Positions 16,070 through 23,553 of a stretch of 64,000 nt of DNA are shown in pieces (position 1 is the first letter of the stretch; every line of letters starts with the position of its first letter). The notes under the pieces were generated by a model. The model did no database searches. It worked only from the letters and a program-made list of their open reading frames with translations, and had not been told where the DNA came from. Source of the DNA: Solirubrobacter sp963792915 (lineage in GTDB: Bacteria > Actinomycetota > Thermoleophilia > Solirubrobacterales > Solirubrobacteraceae); NCBI GenBank assembly GCA_963792915.1, contig CAWBYD010000004.1, positions 372,001-436,000 of the forward strand. Reading direction: 5' to 3'. The position numbers and the translations under genes are program-made.

Positions 16070-17376
16070 GCCAGGCCGGCCAGCTCCTCGTAGAGCGCGC
16101 GCGCGGCGCGGGCGCCGAGCTCCAGGCTCTCCACGCGATAGGACTCGTCCGGCGCGTGCAGGTTGTCCTCGGGCAGCGAGAAGCCGGAGACGATCGCGGG
16201 GATGCCGCGCTCGGCGAACGCGGCCAGCACGGGCAGCGTGCCGCCGGTGCGCAGCAGCACCGGCTCGCGCCCCGCGGCCCTCGCGAGCGCCCGCCGCGCG
16301 GCCTGCAGCGCCGGGAGCTCGGGATCGAACGCCGAGGGCTCGGCGCGGTCGCAGCTGAACGTCAGCTCGGCGCCGTCGGGCAGCGCCTCGCGCAGCAACT
16401 GCTCGAGGTTGGCGGCGATCTCCTGCGAGCGCTGGCCCCCGACGATCCGGACCGACAGGTCGGCGCTCGCGACCGGGACCACGATCGTGCGCGCCTCGCC
16501 GCCCGCGACCCGGTGCACGTCCAGCGACGGCTCGGCGGTCGTGCGGATGTAGACCTCCTCGACGGCGCGTGCGTCGGCCGGCCGCGCTCCGACCTCGGCC
16601 AGCACCTGCTCGCCCGGCGGCAGCGCCGCCCAGCTCTCGAGCTCCGCCGCGGACGGCGGGATGATCCCGGCGCGCAGCGGCTCCGGCAGGCGCCCGTCGG
16701 GGCCCGGCAGCACGGCGCCCAGCGCGCGGTGGAGCGCGTGGAAGGCGTTCAGCGCGGCGCCGCCGTACATGCCCGAGTGGGCGGTCTGGCGGCCGGTGCG
16801 CACCTCGATGTGCGCCATCACCATGCCGCGCGTGGCCAGCGTGAGCGCGGGCGTCTCGGCGTCGAGCATTCCTGAGTCGAAGACGATCACGGCGTCGGCG
16901 CCGCGCTCGTCGGCGCGCACCCACTCGCCGACGTCGTCGGAGCCGGTCTCCTCGGCGCCCTCGATCAGCACGCGCACGTGGACGGGTAGCTCGCCCGCGC
17001 TGGCCAGCCGGCAGGCCTCGTGGAGCAGTGGCAGGAAGTTGCCTTTGTCGTCGGTCGCGCCGCGGCCGTAGAGCCGGCCGTCGCGCACGGCCGGCACGAA
17101 CGGGTCGGACGCCCAGAGGTCCGGATCGCCCGGGTCCTGGACGTCGTAGTGCCCGTAGATCATCACGGTCGGCGCGTCGCCGGCCGAGGCGCGCAGCTCG
17201 CCGACCACCAGCGGCGCGCCGCCGGGCGTGTCCACCAGCTCGGCGGTCCCGCCCGCGTCGCGGACTCGCATCGCGGCCCACTCGGCGGCCTCGCGCAGCG
17301 CCGCCTCGTCGCGCGCGCCGGCCGAGATCGACGGGATCGTCAGCCAGTCGATCGCTTCGTCGAGCAGCTCATTCAC
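16066..17376 (-). CDS. M20 family metallopeptidase (dipeptidase type)
   Basis: A 436-residue cytoplasmic di-zinc peptidase. The ligand and catalytic motifs are present: 'YGHYDVQ' (His ligand), 'GRGATDDKGN' (bridging Asp), 'EGAEETGS' (catalytic Glu and ligand Glu), and the C-terminal 'NLHAPDE' His. 'RTGRQTAHSGMYGG' marks the lid/dimerisation domain. Length and motifs match M20 dipeptidases that cleave short peptides. The GTG start overlaps the end of the biotin carboxylase gene, and the stop overlaps the start of the Clp-RF fusion gene, so three proteins are translationally linked. It could degrade peptides released downstream of the ATPase; this is inferred from position. Confidence 0.93.
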   Translation of the reverse strand: MNELLDEAIDWLTIPSISAGARDEAALREAAEWAAMRVRDAGGTAELVDTPGGAPLVVGELRASAGDAPTVMIYGHYDVQDPGDPDLWASDPFVPAVRDGRLYGRGATDDKGNFLPLLHEACRLASAGELPVHVRVLIEGAEETGSDDVGEWVRADERGADAVIVFDSGMLDAETPALTLATRGMVMAHIEVRTGRQTAHSGMYGGAALNAFHALHRALGAVLPGPDGRLPEPLRAGIIPPSAAELESWAALPPGEQVLAEVGARPADARAVEEVYIRTTAEPSLDVHRVAGGEARTIVVPVASADLSVRIVGGQRSQEIAANLEQLLREALPDGAELTFSCDRAEPSAFDPELPALQAARRALARAAGREPVLLRTGGTLPVLAAFAERGIPAIVSGFSLPEDNLHAPDESYRVESLELGARAARALYEELAGLA

Positions 17377-19123
17377 CGCTGATCACCGCCAGCGTGTCGC
17401 CCGCGCTGACCGCCGCGCCCTCGGAGATCGGCAGCTCCTTGATGACCCCGGCCTTGTGCGCGGTGATCTCGTTCTCCATCTTCATCGCCTCGATGATGCA
17501 GATGAGCGCCCCTTCCACGACCGTGGCGCCCTGCTCGACGAGGACCTTGAAGACGTTGCCCTGCAGCGGCGAGGCGAGCGTGTCGCCGCCGCCGGCACCC
17601 CCGCCCGAGCTCTGCCGGCGCTCGCGCTTCTTCGGCGCCGCCTTGGGCGCGACGCCGTTGGCGCCGGCCTCGCCGTGGACGGTGACCGTGAAGCGCTTGC
17701 CGGAGACCTCGACGACGTAGTCGCGCGCGACGGTCTCGGCCTCGTCGTCCTCGGGCCGCGGCACGTCGGCGGCGAGCGTCTTCAGCCACTCGCGGTCCTC
17801 CAGCAGGTCGCGGCAGGTCTCGCCCCTGGCCCACTGCTCGGACGCCATGATCGCCCGGTGGAAGCCGATCAGGGTCCGCACGCCCTCGATCTCGAACTCC
17901 TTGAGCGCCCGCGCCATCCGGCGCGTGGCCTTCTCGCGGTCGGCGTCCCAGACGATCAGCTTGGCGACCATCGGGTCATACAGCGGCGTGATCTCCGACC
18001 CGCTCAGCACGCCGGAGTCCACGCGCACGCCCGGTCCCGCCGGCTCGCGGTAGTGGGTCACCGTGCCCGGCGCGGGGGCGAAGTTGCGCGCCGCGTCCTC
18101 GGCGTTGATGCGGCACTCGATCGCGTGGCCGTGCCAGCGGATGTCGTCCTGGCCGAACGAGAGCGGCTCGCCGGCGGCGATCAGCACCTGCTCGCGCACG
18201 ATGTCCACGCCCGTGACCGCCTCGGTTACGCAGTGCTCGACCTGCACCCGGGTGTTCATCTCGAGGAAGAAGTACTCGCCGGCCTCGCTCAGCAGGCCCT
18301 CGATCGTGCCGGCGCCGCGGTAGTCGACGGCCCGCGCGGCCTCGACGGCGATCTCGCCGATCCGCTCGCGCAGCGCGTCGTCGACCAGCGGCGCGGGGGA
18401 CTCCTCGATCAGCTTCTGGTGGCGGCGCTGGATCGAGCAGTCGCGCTCGCCCAGGTGGACCACGTTGCCGTGGCCGTCGGCCAGCACCTGCACCTCGACG
18501 TGGCGCGGGTCCGGGAGGTAGCGCTCGAGGTAGACGGTCGCGTCCGAGAAGAACTTCTCGCCCTCGCGCGCCGCGCCCTCGAACGCCTCCTGGAGCTTGG
18601 CGGGCTCGAGCGCGACCCGGAAGCCCTTGCCGCCGCCGCCCCCGGCGGCCTTGACCGCGACCGGGTAGCCGATCTCCACGGCGATCTGCTCGGCCGCCTC
18701 GAGGCTCTCGACCGGCTCCGTCGTGCCCGGCACGATCGGTACGCCCGCCGCCTGCATCAGCTCCCGCGCGCGGGTCTTCGAGCCCATCGCCTCGATCGCG
18801 GAGGCGGGCGGCCCGATGAACGTCACGCCGGCCGCCTCAAGACGCTTGGCGAACGCGGCGTTCTCGGCCAGGAAGCCATATCCGGGGTGGACGGCCTCGG
18901 CGCCGGAGCGCTCGATCACCTCGAGCAGCTTGTCGACGTTGAGGTAGGACTCGGCCGCGGGGCCCGGGCCGAGCAGGTAGGCCTCCGTCGCGCGCTTGAC
19001 GTGCTGCGCGTCACGGTCGGCCTCGGAGTAGACGGCCACCGACGCGATCCCGAGCTCGTCGAGCGCTCGGATGACGCGGACGGCGATCTCACCACGGTTG
19101 GCGACCAGCACCTTTGCGAACAT
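17369..19123 (-). CDS. accA: Acyl-CoA carboxylase alpha subunit (biotin carboxylase + BCCP)
   Basis: A 584-residue subunit that carboxylates its own biotin with ATP and bicarbonate, for acetyl- or propionyl-CoA carboxylase. The biotin carboxylase fold opens with 'KVLVANRGEIAVRVIRAL', followed by the ATP-grasp Gly-rich loop 'KAAGGGGGKGFR' and 'EMNTRVQVEH'. The last 70 residues are a biotinyl domain with 'EAMKMENE', Lys548 being the biotin site. A Ser/Gly-rich linker near 505-515 joins them. The partner beta subunit is probably the gene at 26811, and an epsilon-like peptide lies at 20410. It heads the operon with the M20 peptidase and the Clp-RF fusion. The symbol follows actinobacterial accA3 use. 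Confidence 0.96.
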   Translation of the reverse strand: MFAKVLVANRGEIAVRVIRALDELGIASVAVYSEADRDAQHVKRATEAYLLGPGPAAESYLNVDKLLEVIERSGAEAVHPGYGFLAENAAFAKRLEAAGVTFIGPPASAIEAMGSKTRARELMQAAGVPIVPGTTEPVESLEAAEQIAVEIGYPVAVKAAGGGGGKGFRVALEPAKLQEAFEGAAREGEKFFSDATVYLERYLPDPRHVEVQVLADGHGNVVHLGERDCSIQRRHQKLIEESPAPLVDDALRERIGEIAVEAARAVDYRGAGTIEGLLSEAGEYFFLEMNTRVQVEHCVTEAVTGVDIVREQVLIAAGEPLSFGQDDIRWHGHAIECRINAEDAARNFAPAPGTVTHYREPAGPGVRVDSGVLSGSEITPLYDPMVAKLIVWDADREKATRRMARALKEFEIEGVRTLIGFHRAIMASEQWARGETCRDLLEDREWLKTLAADVPRPEDDEAETVARDYVVEVSGKRFTVTVHGEAGANGVAPKAAPKKRERRQSSGGGAGGGDTLASPLQGNVFKVLVEQGATVVEGALICIIEAMKMENEITAHKAGVIKELPISEGAAVSAGDTLAVISGE

Positions 19124-19134
19124 CAGGCCGCGGC

Positions 19135-19704
19135 ATGCTATCCGCCCAGATCGTCCTCGTCCGCCATGGACAGTCCAGCTACAACCTCCAAGCCCGCCTG
19201 CAAGGCCAGGCGGACCCGCCGCTGAGCGACCTCGGCCGCGCCGAGGCGAGCGCGCTCGCCCCCGTCCTGGCCGGCTTCGCGAGCGACCGCGTGGTCACCA
19301 GCGACCTGCAGCGCGCGCGCGAGACCGCGGCGCTGATCGGCTACGCGGAGGCACGGCCGGACGCCGCATTCCGCGAGATCGACGTCGGCGAGTGGTCGGG
19401 CCGGCCGCTGAGCGACTTCCCGCCGGGCTCGGAACCGTCGTGGCGCGGCGGGCCGCTCGTCCCCCCGGGCGGCGAGACGTTCGGGCAGCTGCAGGCGCGC
19501 GTCGGCGATGCGCTCGACGCGCTGGCCGCCCAGGGCGGCCGGTGGCTGGTGATCTGCCACGGCGGCGTGGTCCGCGCAGCGCTCTCGCACCTCACCGGCG
19601 CCGACCCGCAGACGGTCGGCGGCCCCGAGAACGGCAGCGTCACCGTGCTGCGGCCGCCGCGGCTGCTCGTCTACGGCTGGACGCCCGCCGCGTCATGGTC
19701 CTGA
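19135..19704 (+). CDS. Histidine phosphatase family protein
   Basis: A 189-residue phosphoglycerate-mutase-like phosphatase. The phospho-His motif 'LVRHGQSSYNLQARLQG' is near the N-terminus, with 'TSDLQRARETA', the acidic 'EIDVGEWSGR' and the second catalytic His in 'LVICHGGVVRAAL'. These residues support phosphatase activity; the substrate is unknown. ATG 19135 is preferred over an upstream ATG (19114), which would overlap the divergent biotin carboxylase gene. The two starts are only 11 nt apart, so their promoters overlap the coding ends. The 86-bp tandem array follows after about 170 bases. Confidence 0.93.
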   Translation: MLSAQIVLVRHGQSSYNLQARLQGQADPPLSDLGRAEASALAPVLAGFASDRVVTSDLQRARETAALIGYAEARPDAAFREIDVGEWSGRPLSDFPPGSEPSWRGGPLVPPGGETFGQLQARVGDALDALAAQGGRWLVICHGGVVRAALSHLTGADPQTVGGPENGSVTVLRPPRLLVYGWTPAASWS

Positions 19705-19870
19705 CGCGCGCGAGATTACCCGCAAGTTCCGCCTGGCGGCGGCGTTTGAGCCACTGACGCCGCCCTGATCCTGGGGCCTTGAGGGGCGGCCGCCGGGCGC
19801 CACGCGCCCGGTCCGGATGGGAACCGGTCGGTCGGCACAATGGGGCCGCTGACCGGCCGGTGACCACCCC

Positions 19871-20400
19871 GCATCGCCCAGAGGGCGATGCTGCGGCGAG
19901 TTCCGCGGGCGGGCGAGGCGCCCCGCGACGGCGGGCGAACTCGCTGGGCCGCGATTCACCGACCCAGAGGGCGATGCTGCGGCGAGTTCCGCGGGCGGGC
20001 AAGGCGCCCCGCGACGGCGGGCGAACTCGCTGGGCCGCGATTCACCGACCCAGAGGGCGATGCTGCGGCGAGTTCCGCGGGCGGGCAAGGCGCCCCGCGG
20101 CGGCGGGCGAACTCGCGCGGGCGCGATTCACCGACCCAGAGGGCGATGCTGCGGCGAGTTCCGCGGGCGGGCGAGGCGCCCCGCGACGGCGGGCGAACTC
20201 GCTGGGCCGCGATTCACCGACCCAGAGGGCGATGCTGCGGCGAGTTCCGCGGGCGGGCGAGGCGCCCCGCGACGGCGGGCGAACTCGCTGGGCCGCGATT
20301 CACCGACCCAGAGGGCGATGCTGCGGCGAGTTCCGCGGGCGGGCGAGGCGCCCCGCGACGGCGGGCGAACTCGCGGGCCGCGATTCACCGACCCAGAGGG
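19871..20400. repeat. 86-bp tandem repeat array, six copies
   Basis: The motif gagggcgatg recurs at 19881, 19967, 20053, 20139, 20225 and 20311 with an exact 86-bp period, and a seventh start follows at 20396 after a one-base loss. The copies are nearly identical. Each contains the arms gcgagttc and gaactcgc about 33 nt apart, able to form a hairpin. The first copy also has a perfect hairpin gcatcgccc-aga-gggcgatgc (19871-19891). As 86 is not a multiple of three, the open frames across the array are artefacts. It sits between convergent gene ends, and there are no variable spacers, so it is not a CRISPR array. The 19705-19870 stretch before it shows no gene. Confidence 0.97.
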
Positions 20401-20409
20401 TGGCGCCGG

Positions 20410-20592
20410 CTACGGCCGGCGATCCACCGCCTCCTCGCGCGCGGCGCGCACCCAGCCGCTCTGCCGCGGCTCCTCGGCGGCCGGCGGCGGCGCCGTGTCG
20501 CGCAGGAACTGCTCGATCGCGGCGATCACCGCCGCGGCTTCCTCCGGCGAGGCCGTGCTGCCGTGCAGCTCCAGGCGCGGGCGGCGGTTCAC
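20410..20592 (-). CDS. Acyl-CoA carboxylase epsilon-subunit-like peptide
   Basis: A 60-residue protein beginning at GTG 20592 inside the PhoD stop (GTGA overlap). The pattern 'LELHGSTASPEEAAAVIAAI' then 'SGWVRAAREEAVDR' matches the small epsilon subunits of actinobacterial acyl-CoA carboxylases: a strand followed by a 'PEE' helix, a Pro-rich linker and a Trp/Arg-containing end. Such subunits stabilise the alpha-beta complex. Here it is next to phoD and not to accD, which is unusual. The tandem array begins right after its stop. The call is by motif; a chance similarity in a short peptide cannot be excluded. Confidence 0.5.
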   Translation of the reverse strand: MNRRPRLELHGSTASPEEAAAVIAAIEQFLRDTAPPPAAEEPRQSGWVRAAREEAVDRRP

Positions 20593-22193
20593 GTCTTCGG
20601 CCCGTTGACGCCCTTGATCGACGTCTGCCCGCGGCCGACCGAGTAGTGGAAGGCGGCATCCGGCAGCGTGTCGCGCGAGCGCGCCTTGATCGTCTTCACG
20701 CGCTTGAGCGTGCAGTCGAAGCTCGTCTGGCTCGCGCTCACCAGCCCGTAGCCATGATGGTCGAAGTCGGCCTGATCGACCCACGGGTTGATCGCGCGCA
20801 GCCCGTCGATCACGGCCTGCGGCGTGTTCGGGTTCTGGTCGTTGCCCTTGAGCACCTGGCCGCCGCCGAGCGGCAGGTCGCTCTCGCCCAGGCCGGCCGA
20901 CGTGATCGACCCGCCGACGAACTCGATCGCGACGGTCTGGCCTGTGCTGTCCTGCGTGCGCACGTCGCCGGCGACGAACGTGTGGATGTCGCCGGTGACG
21001 AAGATCACGTCCTTGATGGCCTTCTGCTGGATGTGCGCCAGCAGTTCCTCGCGCTCGCTGTGGTAGCCCTGCCAGGAGTCGAAGCCGAGGTAGGTCGACG
21101 GGCCGGACTTGGTGTTCATGATCATCACCTCGTTGCCCACCACCTTCCAGGCGGCCTTGGAGCTCTCGAGGCGCTGCTTGGCCCACGCCATCTGGGTCGC
21201 GCCGAGGAACGCCCGCGGGCTCGCGAACTCGGCGCAGGCGGGCGCGGCCGTCGCGTCGCCGCACGGCTGGTCGGCGCGGTACTGGCGCTCGTCGGGCAGG
21301 ATCAGGTCCACGGTGCGCCCGAACGACAGCGCGCGGTAGATCCGGCTCGTGCCCTGCGCGAAGAACGGCATCGCCTCGAAGAACGCCTTGTAGGCGGCCT
21401 TCCGGCGCGCCGCGAAGTAATGCTTGGACGCGTCGAGCCCGCCGCCCGGGGCACCGCCGGCGTAGTTGTCCTCGACCTCGTGGTCGTCCCACAGCGTGAT
21501 CATCGGGAACTTCGCGTGCACGCCGCGCAGCGCCGGGTCCGAGCGGTAGAGCTGGTACTTGGCGCGGTAGTCGGCGAGCGTGGTCGCCTCGCGCACGATC
21601 GACGCGTTGTCGTGGTTGACGGACCCGGTCTTGTCGTCGCGCACGCCGGTCCCGTCGGCCTTGGAGTGGTAGGTCTCGGCGTAGATGTAGTCGCCCAGGC
21701 AGACGACGAAGTCCACGTCCTCGCGCTCCATCAGCTCGTACGCGTTGTAGTAGCCGTGCGAGAAATCCGCGCAGGAGAAGAACGCGAACTTCACGGGCGC
21801 CTGGGAGTCGGCCGGCAGCGCTGTCTGGAAACGGCCGACCGGCGAGTGCGCCGAGCCCGTCTCGAAGCGGTAGAAGTAGCGCTCGTGCGCGTCCAGGCCG
21901 GTCACGCGCGCCTTCACGGAATGGTTCTTGGCACCGCTCGTGGCGATCGACTTGTGCGCCACGACGTGCTTGAACGCCGCGTCCTTGGCGACCTCCAGGC
22001 GTACCGAGCCCGCGCCCTCGACGCCGTCGAGCAGCGTCAGGAGCGTGATCGAGTCCAGCGCCGGGTCGCCGGACATGACGCCCTGGGGGAACTTGCCGCC
22101 GCGCAATACGGCGGACGTACGGCCGCGCGGGACCGCGCTGGGCAACAGGAGCACGGCAGCGGAGCTCGACAGGAACCGGCGACGCGTCAGCAT
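20589..22193 (-). CDS. phoD: Alkaline phosphatase D (PhoD), Tat-exported
   Basis: A 534-residue exported phosphodiesterase/phosphomonoesterase. The N-terminus has a Tat signal ('LTRRRFLSSSAAVLLLPSA'). A Fn3-like N-domain ('FPQGVMSGDPALDSITLLT') is followed by the metallophosphatase core with 'FAFFSCADFSHGYYNAYE', 'VDFVVCLGDYIYAE', 'WDDHEVEDNYAG', 'GNEVMIMN' and 'VTGDIHTF'. These supply the ligands of the Fe/Ca centre of PhoD enzymes. It would release phosphate from esters outside the membrane and is often phosphate-starvation induced; no Pho box was identified. Its stop overlaps the epsilon-like peptide gene by 3 bases. Confidence 0.95.
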   Translation of the reverse strand: MLTRRRFLSSSAAVLLLPSAVPRGRTSAVLRGGKFPQGVMSGDPALDSITLLTLLDGVEGAGSVRLEVAKDAAFKHVVAHKSIATSGAKNHSVKARVTGLDAHERYFYRFETGSAHSPVGRFQTALPADSQAPVKFAFFSCADFSHGYYNAYELMEREDVDFVVCLGDYIYAETYHSKADGTGVRDDKTGSVNHDNASIVREATTLADYRAKYQLYRSDPALRGVHAKFPMITLWDDHEVEDNYAGGAPGGGLDASKHYFAARRKAAYKAFFEAMPFFAQGTSRIYRALSFGRTVDLILPDERQYRADQPCGDATAAPACAEFASPRAFLGATQMAWAKQRLESSKAAWKVVGNEVMIMNTKSGPSTYLGFDSWQGYHSEREELLAHIQQKAIKDVIFVTGDIHTFVAGDVRTQDSTGQTVAIEFVGGSITSAGLGESDLPLGGGQVLKGNDQNPNTPQAVIDGLRAINPWVDQADFDHHGYGLVSASQTSFDCTLKRVKTIKARSRDTLPDAAFHYSVGRGQTSIKGVNGPKT

Positions 22194-22234
22194 GCGCGCG
22201 AGACTACTGGGAAGTGGATGGTTGGATGTGAAGC

Positions 22235-23206
22235 ATGAGCGTGCCCCTGGACCGCTGGCAGGTCGGGCCGTTCAACCGCTGGTCCTATCAGCACGCCGGC
22301 GAGCTCCTGCGCACCGTCACGGTGCCGCGCGGCGACGGGCCGGTGCGGCCGCTGCCGGTCGGCGAGCCGGTCGACGTGGCCGAGCCGCCGTACCTCGACG
22401 GCCTGGCGGTCCTGCGCCGCGGCGAGCTCGTGGCCGAGCGCTACGCGAACGGGATGGAGCCCGCGACGCGCCATCTCTCCCAGTCGCTGGCGAAGTCGGT
22501 GCTGGGCCTGCTGGTTCTGGCGCTCGGGCTCGATCCGGGCACGCCGGTCACCGAGCTCGTCCCCGAGGTCGCCGGCAGCGGCTACCGCGGCGCGACCCTC
22601 GGGCACCTGCTCGACATGACCGCGGCGACCGGCTTCGTCGAGGACTACGCAAACTTCTGGCGCTACGACGCGGCCTGCGGCTGGCACCCGCCGCATCCCG
22701 GCGTGCCGGGCTCGATCCTCGAGTACGTGGCGACGATCGGGCCCGCCGGCCGGCCGCACGGCGTGGAGTTCCAGTACTCCTCGCCCAACACCGACCTGCT
22801 CGGGATCGCCGCCGAGCGCGCGGCCGCGGCGCCGCTGGCCGAGCTGCTGGGGCGCGAGCTGTGGGGCCCGCTCGGCGCCGAGCACGACGCCGAGCTGGCC
22901 GTCGACTCCGCGGGCAGCGCGGTCATCAGCGGCGGCCTGTGCGCCACGCTGCGCGACTACCTGCGCGTCGGCGCGTACGTGCTCGAGCGCAAGCCGCCGG
23001 GCCTCGGCGCCGGCGGCTACGCCCGGCAATGGTGGGGCCTGCCCGGCGGCGCGATCGCGGCGCTGGGCATCCACGGCCAGCTCGTCGCCGTCGATCGCGA
23101 CGCCGAGCTGGTCGTGGCGGTGCTCTCCTCATGGCCGCAGGCCACCGACGAGCGCGCCCGGGAGGCCCAGTACGCGCTCGTCGCGCAGCTCACAAGCCCT
23201 GCGTGA
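22235..23206 (+). CDS. Serine hydrolase of the beta-lactamase class C / NylB type
   Basis: A 323-residue hydrolase. The catalytic S-x-x-K is 'SQSLAKSV' (Ser near residue 89), the Tyr motif is 'YSSPNTD', and the third motif region is 'LGIHGQLV' in place of a KTG. These features, with 'LLDMTAATGFVEDY', fit the 6-aminohexanoate-dimer hydrolase-like branch of the penicillin-binding fold. There is no signal peptide, so it is probably cytoplasmic. Its start is divergent from PhoD, about 40 nt away. The 3' end overlaps the subtilase remnant on the other strand. Substrate unknown: amide or ester. Confidence 0.88.
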   Translation: MSVPLDRWQVGPFNRWSYQHAGELLRTVTVPRGDGPVRPLPVGEPVDVAEPPYLDGLAVLRRGELVAERYANGMEPATRHLSQSLAKSVLGLLVLALGLDPGTPVTELVPEVAGSGYRGATLGHLLDMTAATGFVEDYANFWRYDAACGWHPPHPGVPGSILEYVATIGPAGRPHGVEFQYSSPNTDLLGIAAERAAAAPLAELLGRELWGPLGAEHDAELAVDSAGSAVISGGLCATLRDYLRVGAYVLERKPPGLGAGGYARQWWGLPGGAIAALGIHGQLVAVDRDAELVVAVLSSWPQATDERAREAQYALVAQLTSPA

Positions 23207-23500
23207 ACAGCAGCCGGTTCGGGGTCGGGGCCGGGTTGGACTTGATGACGTTGGTCACCGAGTCCTCGCGGATCCACAGGTTGACAGTGTCGGTCGACCA
23301 CTGGTCGCCGACGTAGTTCGAGAACGAGGCCTTCGTGTCGGTCTGGTCGGAGGCGGCGACGGTGAACGCGCTCGGCGTGCTCGCCGGCGAGACGTTGCAC
23401 GCGTCCTGGTGCTCGTTGCCGGCTGCGACCACGATGAACACGCCCGACGCGGCCAGGTTGGCCGTCGCCTGGTTGAGCGCGGCCTCGGGTGACTCCACAA
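23190..23500 (-). pseudogene. Remnant of a proteinase K-like (S8) subtilase
   Basis: On the minus strand one frame reads 'ALNQATANLAASGVFIVVAA', 'GNEHQDACNVSPASTPSAFT', 'VAASDQTDTKASFSNY', which is the part of a secreted subtilase around the oxyanion-hole Asn. It then jumps to 'DSVTNVIKSNPAPTPNRLLF', the extreme C-terminus. The whole N-terminal half (Asp and His of the triad) is missing, and so is the 'GTSMATPH' segment with the nucleophile Ser. This is therefore a twice-deleted pseudogene squeezed between the serine hydrolase and the glycosyltransferase. About 50 bases between 23500 and 23554 have no feature. Confidence 0.85.
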
Positions 23501-23553
23501 GCTGGAACCGGGGCTGACAGTTCCCGGCGGCGACGTTACGATGCCGCCCTGTC

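Noticed and set aside
19871..20400. Possible CRISPR array
   Set aside because: The 86-bp units abut each other with no unique spacers, and there are no cas genes.
19779..22238. A very long plus-strand open frame, and others, across the 86-bp repeats and phoD
   Set aside because: The repeat period is not a multiple of three, so several frames stay open through the array, and the remainder is antisense to phoD. These are GC artefacts.
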